Of a stretch of DNA of 64,000 bases, positions 44,564-54,081 are shown one piece after another. The notes under the pieces were generated by a model, which was given only the letters and a program-made list of their open reading frames with translations, did no database searches and was not told the origin of the DNA. Position 1 is the stretch's first letter; every line of letters begins with the position of its first letter. Origin of the DNA: Clostridiales bacterium (GTDB lineage: Bacteria; Bacillota; Clostridia; Christensenellales; Aristaeellaceae); contig JAAYIN010000088.1 in assembly GCA_012523405.1 (NCBI GenBank), forward strand, positions 1 to 64,000, written 5' to 3'. The translations under genes were made by a program, and so were the position numbers.

Positions 44564-46072
44564 ATGGATTATCGGAAACTCAAAAGCGGTTCGGATGTTA
44601 GGGGTGTTGCCGCTGGCGAGAATGCTATGCTGACGACGGACGTTGCAAAAACGTTGGGCGTAGCTTTTGTGCGCTATTTGGCAGATAAAACCCAGAAACC
44701 GGTGGAGCAGATCAGCATTGCACTAGGTAGAGACAGCCGCATTACCGGTCCTGCATTGCTTGGGGCAACGGCGGAGGGAATTGTGGCAGCAGGCGCTAAT
44801 GCGGTGGACTATGGCATGTGCACCACACCTGCGATGTATATGGCGATTTTGACGGAGGGCTTTGCGCCAGATGGCTCCATCATGCTCACCGCGAGTCATC
44901 ACCCTTGGCAGCTCAATGGTCTTAAGTTCTTTACGACCGATGGCGGCCTTGGATTTCATGAGCTGGACGCGGTCTTGGATATCGCGCAGCATTTGGAAAA
45001 AATCGAATCCGTATCAACGGGCGAGATTGAAAAGCAGCCATTCTTGGATACCTATCAAGAGCATCTCAAGCAGCTCATCATCAATGCCATTGACCCTGAT
45101 GTGCAAAAGCCATTGCTGGGACTTCACGTGGTGGTTGATGCGGGCAACGGTGCGGGCGGATTCTATGCGGCTATGCTGGAATCTCTGGGTGCATGGGTTG
45201 AGGGAAGTCAATTCCTTGAGCCTGATGGTTATTTTCCCAATCACGTACCAAACCCTGAGGATAAGGTCGCGATGGCATCCATATCAGCTGCTGTAAAGCG
45301 CTCAAATGCGGACCTTGGTGTGATTTTTGATGCGGACTGCGATCGTGCAGCGATTGTTGATCACACGGGTAAGGAGATCAACCGCAATCGTTTGATAGCT
45401 CTGATTAGCGCTATTTTGCTGGATGAAACGCCGGGAGCGACCATCGTCACGGACTCTGTTACCTCCACAGGTCTCACCAGTTTTATTCGTGAGTGGGGCG
45501 GCGAGCATTACCGCTACAAGCGCGGCTACCGCAATGTCATCGATGAAGCAATTCGCCTTAACGAAGCAGGGATTGATTGCCCGCTCGCGATTGAAACAAG
45601 CGGACATGCAGCGTTGCGCCAGAATCATTTTCTGGATGACGGCATGTATTTGGTGACGATTTTGCTGATTAAGGCGATGCAGATGAAGCAGCAGGGCGAA
45701 ACGCTGAGCAAGCTTCTGGATGGTCTTCGCGAGCCTGTGGAGAGCGTTGAAATCCGTTTGCCCGTGATGGCTGAGGATTTTGCTGCTGTGGCAAAGCGCG
45801 CGATTGAATATGTGATGGAATATGCAAGCCAAAACGAAGAGGAATGGCATGTCGCACCTGACAACCGCGAGGGTGTGCGCATCTCATTTGACGTGGATAA
45901 CGAGCTGCAAAGTGCGTGGTTTTTGCTTCGCCTAAGCGTGCATGATCCAGTGATGCCGCTGAACGCCGAGAGCGATGTACCTGGCGGCGTGAAGGTAGTA
46001 CTTGGCAAATTGCTGGAAGCCCTTGTCAATGAGCCTGAAATTGATATAGCACCGCTCATGGCGGTGCTATAA
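44564..46072 (+). CDS. Phosphohexomutase (phosphomannomutase/phosphoglucomutase family)
   Basis: Predicted 502-residue alpha-D-phosphohexomutase. The phospho-serine is Ser111 in TASHHPWQLNGLKFF; the metal loop reads DADCDRAA near residue 258 in place of the commoner DGDGDR, and the sugar-binding loop is ETSGHAALR near 350. This TASHHPW version occurs in a subgroup seen in plants and some bacteria. It interconverts hexose 6- and 1-phosphates for wall or glycogen precursors; gluco versus manno preference is open. The ATG at 44564 has GGGAGAG upstream. Its stop lies 14 bases from the converging GH18 gene. Confidence 0.9.
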   Translation: MDYRKLKSGSDVRGVAAGENAMLTTDVAKTLGVAFVRYLADKTQKPVEQISIALGRDSRITGPALLGATAEGIVAAGANAVDYGMCTTPAMYMAILTEGFAPDGSIMLTASHHPWQLNGLKFFTTDGGLGFHELDAVLDIAQHLEKIESVSTGEIEKQPFLDTYQEHLKQLIINAIDPDVQKPLLGLHVVVDAGNGAGGFYAAMLESLGAWVEGSQFLEPDGYFPNHVPNPEDKVAMASISAAVKRSNADLGVIFDADCDRAAIVDHTGKEINRNRLIALISAILLDETPGATIVTDSVTSTGLTSFIREWGGEHYRYKRGYRNVIDEAIRLNEAGIDCPLAIETSGHAALRQNHFLDDGMYLVTILLIKAMQMKQQGETLSKLLDGLREPVESVEIRLPVMAEDFAAVAKRAIEYVMEYASQNEEEWHVAPDNREGVRISFDVDNELQSAWFLLRLSVHDPVMPLNAESDVPGGVKVVLGKLLEALVNEPEIDIAPLMAVL

Positions 46073-46086
46073 GGAAAATTATCTTT

Positions 46087-47217
46087 TTATTGAACGCTGC
46101 CATGCATGGCGCGGATCAGCTCGCCGCTGTCATCTCCGCCATACTCCCAACACATGATGCCCATTAAGCCTTGTTGGGTCACATAGGCACCCTTGTGCTG
46201 GATGGAAATCGGATCGTCATAGGTCAAGAATGATTTGCCGTCTGTGCCATAGGGTGCTTTTGCTTTGTCATCAAAGTGAAACTCCCAGCGGCCGCTTGAC
46301 ATGATCTTGCTATACATGACGGAGCTTTGACCGTTGTTGGTGGCTGACGCAAAAACAGGGGTATCTGTGCTCTTGCTTAGCGTGTAGATGCGGCCATAGA
46401 ACGCAGTGCCGATCATCATCTTGCTCTTTGGGAAACCCGCCTCGGAAAACAGGGTGACCGCGTTCTGCGCGGATAGGGGATAGGCGGAATCGGCTGCATA
46501 AAGAGCGGTGTGATGGCTGGCAACCTTAGGGGTTTGCAGGTCGTAGGTCATGAGGTTGATTTGGTCGATGATACCGCCGACTGCATGACCTTCGATATGT
46601 CTTAATACGATGGGATCAGCGCCAAGAGCGATGGCGAGCATGCGGTATTTGCCGTCTTGTTGCTCGAGCTCATCCAGTGCTGCGCGATAAGCCTTGAGCA
46701 GCAATGTGAAATTCTGCTTGTCATCGGGGCTTGATACAATGCCTGCGGAAGAAATACCGGGATATTCCCAGTCGATATCAAGACCGAGAAATCCATGCTG
46801 CTCCATGAGCTCGATGGTAGAGGAGACGAGACGATCGCGTCCCTCCTGCGTAGCAGCAGCTTGAGAGAAGCCATCTGCTCCCCAGCCGCCCATGGATAAA
46901 ACAGGCAGAATGTGCGGATGCTTTTTCACATAAGCCTTGAAATGTTCGATTGAATACCAGTGGCTGCCGCTCGCTTTACCATCCTTGATCAAGCCAAATG
47001 AAAAATTCAGTTGATTTAGTTTGGAAGCATCATCATCTCTGAGATGCAGCGTTCCGCGGTCAAAGACATAGGCGGCGGTGCGCTTGGCTGCAGGGGCGGC
47101 CTTGGCACTTTGGACGATTGGTGCAGGTTCTTGAGGGGTTCCTCCTGACCCAATGCCCACCCAGAGCAGCGATGCAAGCGCTAGACTGCGCCAAATGGAA
47201 GCATGTATACGTTTCAT
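46087..47217 (-). CDS. Secreted glycoside hydrolase family 18 protein
   Basis: Predicted 376-residue chitinase-fold enzyme with an N-terminal hydrophobic signal segment (residues 9-25) and a Pro/Ala linker. The GH18 strand-4 motif is LGLDIDWEYPG with Asp147, Asp149 and the catalytic Glu151; the first Asp of the usual DxxDxDxE is Leu144. SMGGWG near 108, INLMTYDL near 215 and the C-terminal MCWEYGGDD complete the barrel. Substrate could be chitin, peptidoglycan or an N-glycan. No carbohydrate-binding module or LysM is present. Ribosome site AGAGGAG is 11 bases upstream. Confidence 0.9.
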   Translation of the reverse strand: MKRIHASIWRSLALASLLWVGIGSGGTPQEPAPIVQSAKAAPAAKRTAAYVFDRGTLHLRDDDASKLNQLNFSFGLIKDGKASGSHWYSIEHFKAYVKKHPHILPVLSMGGWGADGFSQAAATQEGRDRLVSSTIELMEQHGFLGLDIDWEYPGISSAGIVSSPDDKQNFTLLLKAYRAALDELEQQDGKYRMLAIALGADPIVLRHIEGHAVGGIIDQINLMTYDLQTPKVASHHTALYAADSAYPLSAQNAVTLFSEAGFPKSKMMIGTAFYGRIYTLSKSTDTPVFASATNNGQSSVMYSKIMSSGRWEFHFDDKAKAPYGTDGKSFLTYDDPISIQHKGAYVTQQGLMGIMCWEYGGDDSGELIRAMHGSVQ

Positions 47218-47346
47218 GTGAGTGTAAACTCCTCTCTGTTCTGATGAAGGATCGACGTGAGTATATCATGCAGAATATTTTTGTGCAATGTAAGATCTTG
47301 CTATGGATTTTTAGGTAAAGCAAGGAAATACAAGGAGTGATTTGCA

Positions 47347-47805
47347 ATGGGTGAATACATCATGGATTTGCGTAAACTCGTCGGGCATATCCCCTTGATG
47401 CAGTGCGGCGCATCGGTGATTGTTTTGAATGATGAGGGCGAGGTTTTACTCCAACTGCGTACGGATAATAAGGAATGGGCATATTCTGGCGGTGCGGTTG
47501 AACTTTACGAACGAGTGGAGGATGCTGCGAAGCGCGAGCTGTTTGAAGAGACAGGGATTGTAGCGGAGGAGCTCGAACTGCTCGGTGTTTTCTCGGGCGA
47601 GGAAATGAAGTACACCTATCCCAATGGCGATCAGGTCAGCAATGTTGACATCGCTTTTGTTTGCAAAAAGTATCATGGTGAATTAAAATGTCAAGAGGGC
47701 GAAGTGGAGGAATTACGTTTCTTCCCGCTTGACGCTTTGCCGACGCCCTTTTTTGAAGTGCATCGCGCGGCGATCGAGAAACTGCGCCAAGTGATGGCAC
47801 AATAG
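47347..47805 (+). CDS. Nudix hydrolase
   Basis: Predicted 152-residue pyrophosphohydrolase. The Nudix box spans residues 49-71 and is canonical, with GAVELYE, RELFEETGI and all metal-binding Glu residues. The preceding ASVIVLNDEGEVLLQLRTDNKEWAYSGG is typical of the YjhB/ADP-ribose pyrophosphatase-like set. Substrate unknown. AAGGAG lies 10 bases upstream. The LysR gene follows 37 bases after the stop. Confidence 0.92.
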   Translation: MGEYIMDLRKLVGHIPLMQCGASVIVLNDEGEVLLQLRTDNKEWAYSGGAVELYERVEDAAKRELFEETGIVAEELELLGVFSGEEMKYTYPNGDQVSNVDIAFVCKKYHGELKCQEGEVEELRFFPLDALPTPFFEVHRAAIEKLRQVMAQ

Positions 47806-47842
47806 CAAGAAAAGCTATCAATCAATCCATGGAGGTTAACGC

Positions 47843-48748
47843 ATGAACATCCATCACCTCAGGTGCGCTGTCATGGTTGCGCGTCATGGCTCTCAAACAA
47901 GGGCGGCAGAAGTGCTGTACATGAGCCAACCTAACCTAAGCAAAGCGCTCAAGGATTTAGAACAAGCCTGCGGATTTCGAATATTCAGCCGCACGGGGGC
48001 AGGCATGATTCCCACCCGCAAGGGCGAGGAGTTTTTACTGCGCGCTCGTGCTGTGCTGGAACAGATGGATGCAATGGATGCGATCTATCAGGGGCATAAC
48101 CGAACAACGGCGTACCTAAGCGTAGCGATTCCGCGTGCTAGCTATATTTCCAATGCAGTGACGGAGTTTGTTAATTCGCTGGAACCAAGTTGCGCGATGG
48201 AGCTGAATATCAGGGAAACCAATACGGCGGGTGTAGTGCACGAGGTGCTCGCGCGTGAGGTTGATATCGGCATAGTCAGGTATAGCGTTGCCCAGCAAAA
48301 TAAGGTGCTTGGTGATTTGGCAGAGCAGGGGCTAAACTACATCCTTTATTGGAAGTTTAAACCTCTGGTGCTCATGTCAAAGAAGCATCCGCTTGCCCGT
48401 AAAAAATCCATAACCAAGGCAGAGCTGCTCCCGTATATAGAAATATCGCATGGTGATACGGCGCAGCCCATCCATATGGATGAGAGCCAAGCGGAAATCG
48501 CGGAGCAGCGTCAGATTAGGGTTTATGAGAGGGGCAGTCAATTCGATTTGCTCAGTCAATCGCCCGCCACCTATATGTGGGTATCGCCTGTACCCAAGGG
48601 TATTTTGGATCGCCAAGCGCTTGTGCAGATCGCGTGCGATGAAGTGGAAACTGAATATCAGGATGCGCTGATCTACTTGCGCGGCTATACCATGAGTAAA
48701 TGGGAACAATCCTTTTGCGACTTTGTGCGCAAGGAAGTGCAGCCGTAA
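47843..48748 (+). CDS. LysR family transcriptional regulator
   Basis: Predicted 301-residue regulator. The winged HTH covers residues 1-60 (HLRCAVMVARHGSQTRAAEVLYMSQPNLSKALKDLEQACGFRIFSRT), followed by a coiled linker and a two-lobe effector domain (LSVAIPRASYISNAV..., EVDIGIVRY, PLVLMSKKHPLAR). The target is unknown; no divergently transcribed gene adjoins it, which is unusual for LysR proteins. Ribosome site GGAGG 10 bases upstream. Confidence 0.92.
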   Translation: MNIHHLRCAVMVARHGSQTRAAEVLYMSQPNLSKALKDLEQACGFRIFSRTGAGMIPTRKGEEFLLRARAVLEQMDAMDAIYQGHNRTTAYLSVAIPRASYISNAVTEFVNSLEPSCAMELNIRETNTAGVVHEVLAREVDIGIVRYSVAQQNKVLGDLAEQGLNYILYWKFKPLVLMSKKHPLARKKSITKAELLPYIEISHGDTAQPIHMDESQAEIAEQRQIRVYERGSQFDLLSQSPATYMWVSPVPKGILDRQALVQIACDEVETEYQDALIYLRGYTMSKWEQSFCDFVRKEVQP

Positions 48749-48751
48749 TGC

Positions 48752-48784
48752 AAAAGCCCCACGATGCAATATCGTGGGGCTTTT
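48752..48784. terminator. Bidirectional terminator
   Basis: AAAAGCCCCACGAT pairs perfectly with ATCGTGGGGCTTTT around a five-base loop; shared by the converging LysR and Eis-like genes. Confidence 0.93.
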
Positions 48785-48797
48785 GCTATGGTTTTCA

Positions 48798-50027
48798 TTA
48801 GAAGTAACGCGAAATATAAAGGGGCTTGCGATAGAAAATCTGAGCTGTTTTTTCAGGTGTACAGTTGACTGTGACCTTCTGCATGGAAGCGATTGTAGAC
48901 GAATCATAGCGGCCGGCTAGGAGCGATGAGAAATCCTGAATGCTCATGCAGATATCGGCTTCTTTGCTTGTTTCTTGGACGCTCTTGGTTTGTCCGTCTT
49001 CAAAGATGACTTCAAAACGACCGTTGTTTTGCTTGATTTGCTCATCTGTGATGTCAAGGATGATGCAGCCGCTTCCCTGCATGCGCGCCATGGATAGTGC
49101 TTTTTTCACATTCACAACGCGCACCATGCCCATCTGATCGCGCTTTTCAAGTACCGTGCCAAAGCTCCATTCGGGAAGCAGCGGTCCAAGTGCAATATCA
49201 GTAGGCAAGCGCAGGATTGCATACTTGTGATCGGAGGCAAGGGAAATCAGGAGGTTGAGCAAGCCGTAAAAGCCCTTGATATTTGTAAAGAAGAAGTTTT
49301 GGCAGTTGAGATTTTGAACACCGCTCTCCTTCTTGATGTCAAAGGTGACATAGCCAAGAGGCGTTTGATCCTCATCGCGGTATACATAGGTGTAGATTTT
49401 GTCTTTGAAAGGATTGGCCTTATCTACCCAGCCATATTCGATGTCCTCATCAATGGTCATCATATTGTACTTGTTTTGCCATGCGCTCATCACAAGGCGG
49501 ATTTCGTCCTTTAGGTTCACGCCCGGTTCTAGCAGCTCGCAGTAACCGCCCACAGGCACCTTGGGCATGCCGCTAAGGAGCAGTCGATACTCATAGCGCT
49601 CGCATCCCAGCTCATACCCAAATTTACGATAGTAATAGGTAGAGAATGGATATAGGTAGGAAAATGCAGCGCCTTGATCGTACATATCAGGCAATGCCAT
49701 TTCAAAGCAGCTGCGCACACCGCCGCGGCGACGATGCTGGGGCAATGTGGCGACTCCGCCAATGCCCATCATCAGCATATCATGTCCGTCAAAATTGGCG
49801 CGGTAGGGGATGACGGTGAAGGTTGAGAGCATGGTGCAGTCGTCATCCTCAAAGGCTGCCCATTGAGATTGCCAGTTGAGATCTTGTCTGGTTGTCGGAT
49901 TGTTTACGATGCCTTCATAGATTTCTTGAGGCGTTTTGTCTGCATCGGACATCCCGTATTCAAATGCTAGGGCGCAAAATTCTTGTACCCGTTTTAATTC
50001 ACCGCTATTGATTTTTCGTGTGATCAT
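48798..50027 (-). CDS. Eis-like GNAT acetyltransferase with SCP2 domain
   Basis: Predicted 409-residue protein of the Eis family: an N-terminal GNAT domain with MMGIGGVATLPQHRRRGGVRSCFEMAL (acetyl-CoA loop), a second GNAT-like half that includes LLEPGVNLKDEIRLVMSAWQ, and a C-terminal SCP2/sterol-carrier-like domain ending in a free carboxylate at Phe. Mycobacterial Eis acetylates aminoglycosides at several positions; Firmicute relatives are largely uncharacterised. Gene stands alone. Confidence 0.88.
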   Translation of the reverse strand: MITRKINSGELKRVQEFCALAFEYGMSDADKTPQEIYEGIVNNPTTRQDLNWQSQWAAFEDDDCTMLSTFTVIPYRANFDGHDMLMMGIGGVATLPQHRRRGGVRSCFEMALPDMYDQGAAFSYLYPFSTYYYRKFGYELGCERYEYRLLLSGMPKVPVGGYCELLEPGVNLKDEIRLVMSAWQNKYNMMTIDEDIEYGWVDKANPFKDKIYTYVYRDEDQTPLGYVTFDIKKESGVQNLNCQNFFFTNIKGFYGLLNLLISLASDHKYAILRLPTDIALGPLLPEWSFGTVLEKRDQMGMVRVVNVKKALSMARMQGSGCIILDITDEQIKQNNGRFEVIFEDGQTKSVQETSKEADICMSIQDFSSLLAGRYDSSTIASMQKVTVNCTPEKTAQIFYRKPLYISRYF

Positions 50028-50238
50028 TGTTTACACCACCATTTGCTTAAGTTTTTTTGCTTGGGAAAACATCATATCATCAAAGCTTTGTGAATTCAAG
50101 TATCTGTGTAAGTTGTATGCTAGAAATTGTAACTTCACAATTGAATACAAAAAAGGGCAACGATGAACGATGCAATTGTCCTAGCTTTTGTGTAAGATAT
50201 AGTTACAGATTGAACAAATTCAGATCGGGAGGGATGAC
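50028..50238. other. Divergent intergenic region upstream of the second ABC importer
   Basis: TTGTCC at 50176-50181 and TATAGT at 50198-50203 (spacer 16) make a possible promoter for the permease operon, 36 bases before the ATG. Nothing else recognisable was seen. Confidence 0.4.
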
Positions 50239-51213
50239 ATGACACGCGCTAAATCGGAAACTATGGCGGTCAACAACAAACTTGGCCCCAGAAATTTCTC
50301 CCAGCACAAAAAAACGATAGCGCTGCTTTCGATGATTGCACCTGGTGCAATATGGCTGTTGCTGCTTCGTTATTTACCAATGTTTGGTATTATTCTTTCA
50401 TTCAAGAAGTACCGTGCATTTAACCCCAACACTTTTTGGAATAACATCTCCAAGAGTCCTTGGGTCGGATTTGATAACTTTAAGTTCTTGAATTCGCCTG
50501 ATGCAGGTATCATGCTTCGTAACACCTTGGGATATAACATCGTATGGATTGCGCTGGGCCTTGTGATCGCAGTTGTATTTGCAATCATGATGAGCGAAAT
50601 TACAAACCGCTTTGCTGCAAAAACATATCAGACCATGATGTTCTTCCCTTACTTCCTGAGCTGGGTTGTTGCAAGCTACTTCGTCATGGCATTCCTTGAT
50701 CCCACAAGCGGCTTGATTCCTAACTATCAAAAGAGCTTGGGTGTGGATGTAACCAATTTTTATCATGACGCAACGTACTGGCCATTCATTTTAACGATAG
50801 CAAACCTATGGAAGAATGTCGGTTACTCGACCGTTCTGTACTTGGCGGCTATCACAGGCATTGATGCCTCATGGTACGAAGCGGCGGCGGTTGACGGTGC
50901 GAACAAGTGGCAGCAAGTCTGGCACATCACGCTCCCCGGCATCCGCACAATGATCATCATCCTGTTGATCATGAACGTAGGTAAGATATTCAACTCTGAC
51001 TTTGGTCTATTCTATAACGTGCCGCAAAACTCCGGCTCGCTTTACTCAGTAACACAGGTTATTGACACCTATGTATACCGCGCTTATGCAAACACCAAAA
51101 ACATTGGTATGAGCTCCGCGGCAGGTCTGCTGCAAAGCGTCGTTGGCTTCTTCTGTATTGTAGGTGCGAATACCATCGTTACAAAAATTGATCCCGATAG
51201 TGCTCTATTTTAA
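50239..51213 (+). CDS. Carbohydrate ABC transporter permease, LplB type
   Basis: Predicted 324-residue membrane protein with six helices. LLSMIAPGAIWLLLLRYLPMFGIILSFKKYR is the LplB-family first helix; the EAA loop is DASWYEAAAVDGANKWQQ near residue 213. It forms the heterodimeric channel with the product of the next gene, 14 bases downstream. Oligosaccharide uptake is inferred; the nearest enzymes (Eis-like, yraN, glyA) give no clue to the sugar. GGGAGGG precedes the ATG. Confidence 0.93.
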   Translation: MTRAKSETMAVNNKLGPRNFSQHKKTIALLSMIAPGAIWLLLLRYLPMFGIILSFKKYRAFNPNTFWNNISKSPWVGFDNFKFLNSPDAGIMLRNTLGYNIVWIALGLVIAVVFAIMMSEITNRFAAKTYQTMMFFPYFLSWVVASYFVMAFLDPTSGLIPNYQKSLGVDVTNFYHDATYWPFILTIANLWKNVGYSTVLYLAAITGIDASWYEAAAVDGANKWQQVWHITLPGIRTMIIILLIMNVGKIFNSDFGLFYNVPQNSGSLYSVTQVIDTYVYRAYANTKNIGMSSAAGLLQSVVGFFCIVGANTIVTKIDPDSALF

Positions 51214-51227
51214 AAGGAGGTGGAACT

Positions 51228-52172
51228 ATGGTCGCTGCAAAAACTGCGAAGCCCATGAAGGTCAAGGATGATCTGCGACTAAACGGTTTTAGTAAACCCG
51301 TTGAAGGCATGTTCCATGTAATCCTTGGAATATTTGCACTTATTTGTATCATTCCCTTTGTCTTTGTTATCATCATCTCTTTCTCGTCTGAGGAGAGTAT
51401 TCGGCAGATTGGTTATTCCTTTGTTCCCAATCAATGGTCATTGGAATCATACCAATATGTATTTGAAAAAGGCGGCATGCTGTGGCGTTCTTATTTCAAT
51501 AGCTTCTACATCACAATCCTTGGTACGATCTTAAGCGTTACCATGTGTGTGCTGTACAGCTACCCGCTTTACCGCAAGGACTTCAAATGGCGCGGATTCT
51601 TCACATTCCTAAGCTTCTTTACAATGATCTTTGGCGGCGGTATGATTCCGACCTTCGTCATCTGTAAATCGGTACTTGGGCTGAGTGATAACTACGCGGC
51701 ACTGATTGTACCGCTGCTGTTTAGTCCGTTTAACATCATGATCATGCGTACATTCTTCCAGACGTCGGTTCCATTCGAACTGGTCGAAGCTGCAACCATT
51801 GACGGCAGCGGCGAGTATAGAACGCTGATACAGATCATCCTTCCAATCGTTAAGCCGGGTATTGCAACCGTTGCGCTTCTAAACGCACTCGCTTACTGGA
51901 ATGAATGGTTCTTGTCCCTTCTATACATCACCAAGAACAATGCAATCATTCCCCTGCAATACCTGCTGATGCAAATGCAGCGCAATGCGGACTTCCTCGC
52001 AAAGAACAGCCACATGATGGGTGTTGACGCCGCAGCTGCAACGCAAAACCTTCCCTCGCAAACCCTGAAAATGACATTGGTCGTTTTCACAGTAATCCCG
52101 ATCGCGTGTGCATATCCCTTCTTCCAACGTTACGTCGTTGCGGGACTCACACTCGGTTCAGTCAAGGGGTAA
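51228..52172 (+). CDS. Carbohydrate ABC transporter permease, LplC type
   Basis: Predicted 314-residue membrane protein with six helices. The EAA loop is FELVEAATIDGSGEYRT near residue 184, and the C-terminus YPFFQRYVVAG...GSVKG is nearly the same as in the truncated permease at the left edge, so the two belong to one family. AAAGGAGG lies before the ATG. Partner of the LplB-type gene just upstream. Confidence 0.93.
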   Translation: MVAAKTAKPMKVKDDLRLNGFSKPVEGMFHVILGIFALICIIPFVFVIIISFSSEESIRQIGYSFVPNQWSLESYQYVFEKGGMLWRSYFNSFYITILGTILSVTMCVLYSYPLYRKDFKWRGFFTFLSFFTMIFGGGMIPTFVICKSVLGLSDNYAALIVPLLFSPFNIMIMRTFFQTSVPFELVEAATIDGSGEYRTLIQIILPIVKPGIATVALLNALAYWNEWFLSLLYITKNNAIIPLQYLLMQMQRNADFLAKNSHMMGVDAAAATQNLPSQTLKMTLVVFTVIPIACAYPFFQRYVVAGLTLGSVKG

Positions 52173-52227
52173 GAACGATCGTAGAAAAGTCGATCGCTTA
52201 CATATATTAAAAGGAGGCAACTATATT

Positions 52228-53730
52228 ATGAAGAAGTTCCTAGCTCTAATCTTGGCAATCACTATGGTTCTTGGTATGGCTAGTTTTGCAGTAGCAGAAG
52301 ACCTGCCCACCATCACCGTCATGTTCCACGGCAGCAACGTGACCGACGACACCGCAGTAATCGAAGCAGTTAATGCTTACATTGCTGACAAAGTTGGCGC
52401 AAAACTAGAAGTTATCTGGGGCACCTGGGGTGACTTTGATGACAAGGCAACCAATGCTATCATCGCTGGCGATGACACCATTGACATGTACTTCACTTGC
52501 TCATGGTCTGCAAACGCTTATGCAACCTATGCAAGAAACGGCTACTATCTGAAGCTTGATGATCTGATTGCTGAATACGGCGCAGACCTCACAGCAGCTA
52601 TTCCTACTTCCTTGATGGAAGCAGCAAGAGTTGAAGGCGCTGACGGCATGGGCATCTATGCAGTTAACGGCTACAAAGACATTGCTACCCAGAACACTTG
52701 GGACGTCAACGTTACCTTGCTCAACGAGCTTGGCTACACCCTTGACGAGTTCAAAGCACTTGATTTCTACTCCTTCGGCGATCTTTTCGCAAAGGCTAAG
52801 GAAGTTAAGGGCGAGAACTTCTACCCCTTCCTAGTTGAGCCCGCAGTTCTTGAGCGCATGGTCAACAACTCCATCGCTATCTCTGGCGACTCACCTACAA
52901 CTGCTCTTCTAAGCTACTACCTCAACCCTGCAGACGTAAGTGCTGAAGGCGCTTATGGCAACACAGTTCTCAACAAGTTTGCTACAGAAGAATTCAAAAA
53001 CTTCGTAACAAAAATGCATGAGTACTATGTAGCTGGTTATGTGAACCCAGGCGTAGCAGTTGCAGAAACCGCTAACGACGTTCGTACCAGCGCACAGCTT
53101 GAAGCTAACTACCTTGTTGGCACACAGAGCTACTCTTTCGGCCATGAGCACACCACCTCTGCAGAGCGTAAGATCGAAGTTGCTTATGTTCCTTGCACCG
53201 AGCCCTACATCGACATCACAGCATCACAGGGCGCTATGGTTGCTATCTCCACCGCTTCCGCTCATCCAGTTGAGAGCTTCAAGTTCCTCAACCTTCTAAA
53301 CTCTGATGCTTACCTGATGACTCTTCTTAACTACGGCGTAGAAGGCGTTCATTACAACCTAGTTGATGGTCTTGTAGACTGGACCGATGTTCGCGCAGCG
53401 TACACTCCTTGGATCAACGGCATGGGTAACATCACCCTTCTAACTGACACCGTTGCTGAAGGCGCTGGCTTCCGCGAGACCTTCAAAGAGTACTATGCAT
53501 CTGCTAAGGGCATCCCCGCACTTGGCTACAGCTTCGACTACAGCGCAGTTGAGACCGAAATGGCTACACTGGCTAACGTTGCTGCAGAATATGCATTCGC
53601 TATGACTGCTGGTGCAGTTGATCCTGCTGAAAAGCTACCAGAATTCCTTGAGAAGCTGGAAGCTGCTGGCATGCAGAAGTATGTTGACGAAGCAAACGCA
53701 CAGATGGAAGCATACTTGGCAACAAAGTAA
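52228..53730 (+). CDS. Extracellular solute-binding protein of the second sugar ABC importer
   Basis: Predicted 500-residue exported binding protein. Signal peptide MKKFLALILAITMVLGMASFAVA with an AVA-ED type I cleavage site, again without lipobox Cys. The mature protein (LPTITVMFHGSNVTDD..., GDDTIDMYFTCSW, LNLLNSDAYLMTLLNYGVEG) fits the LplA-type family and is related in layout to the protein at 494-2131. AAAGGAGG sits 11 bases upstream. A T-rich hairpin terminator follows. Confidence 0.92.
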   Translation: MKKFLALILAITMVLGMASFAVAEDLPTITVMFHGSNVTDDTAVIEAVNAYIADKVGAKLEVIWGTWGDFDDKATNAIIAGDDTIDMYFTCSWSANAYATYARNGYYLKLDDLIAEYGADLTAAIPTSLMEAARVEGADGMGIYAVNGYKDIATQNTWDVNVTLLNELGYTLDEFKALDFYSFGDLFAKAKEVKGENFYPFLVEPAVLERMVNNSIAISGDSPTTALLSYYLNPADVSAEGAYGNTVLNKFATEEFKNFVTKMHEYYVAGYVNPGVAVAETANDVRTSAQLEANYLVGTQSYSFGHEHTTSAERKIEVAYVPCTEPYIDITASQGAMVAISTASAHPVESFKFLNLLNSDAYLMTLLNYGVEGVHYNLVDGLVDWTDVRAAYTPWINGMGNITLLTDTVAEGAGFRETFKEYYASAKGIPALGYSFDYSAVETEMATLANVAAEYAFAMTAGAVDPAEKLPEFLEKLEAAGMQKYVDEANAQMEAYLATK

Positions 53731-53767
53731 TTGATGAATCGTTAGCAATAACAATGAATTAATGATT

Positions 53768-53811
53768 GGACGCACTCAAGGGAGCATTTGCTCCCGAGGG
53801 TGCGTCCTTTT
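53768..53811 (+). terminator. Terminator of the second ABC importer operon
   Basis: GGACGCACTC at 53768-53777 pairs with GAGGGTGCGTCC ending 53808; an inner GGGAGC/GCTCCC stem gives a long two-part hairpin. TTTT follows. Confidence 0.88.
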
Positions 53812-53914
53812 GATTGCGCGTGATTTGAATATTTGCTAAAAAGAAAAGCTCGCCATTGCGAGCTTCTAAATGATTGTGGTTGATATAATTGTGAGAGGGT
53901 GGGAAAAGGTTCAA

Positions 53915-53984
53915 GGCAATTAACGTGAGCGAAGCTCCCTTGAGCAGGGTTGTAGGGGGCGGCAGCCCCTGCACAAACACCGTT
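53915..53984 (+). repeat. Short structured intergenic repeat, copy 1
   Basis: Shares with the copy at 54020 the blocks GGCAATTAA, TGAGCGAAGCTCC, GTAGGGG, CAGCCCCT and CACCGTT. Two hairpins are encoded: GAGC-GAA-GCTC and AGGGG...CCCCT. Confidence 0.75.
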
Positions 53985-54019
53985 TATATCTACACCAAAG
54001 AAAACAAAAATGGATACAG

Positions 54020-54081
54020 GGCAATTAAATGAGCGAAGCTCCTCTGAACGGGGTCGTAGGGGTGACAGCCCCTACACCGTT
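54020..54081 (+). repeat. Short structured intergenic repeat, copy 2
   Basis: Second copy, same orientation, 35 bases after the first. TAGGGG-TGACAG-CCCCTA forms a clean hairpin, and GAGC-GAA-GCTC a second. Ends next to the yraN stop. Confidence 0.75.

Noticed and set aside
53915-54081. CRISPR array
   Set aside because: Only two copies, about 65 bases each and imperfect, with no regular 30-40 base spacers and no cas genes.
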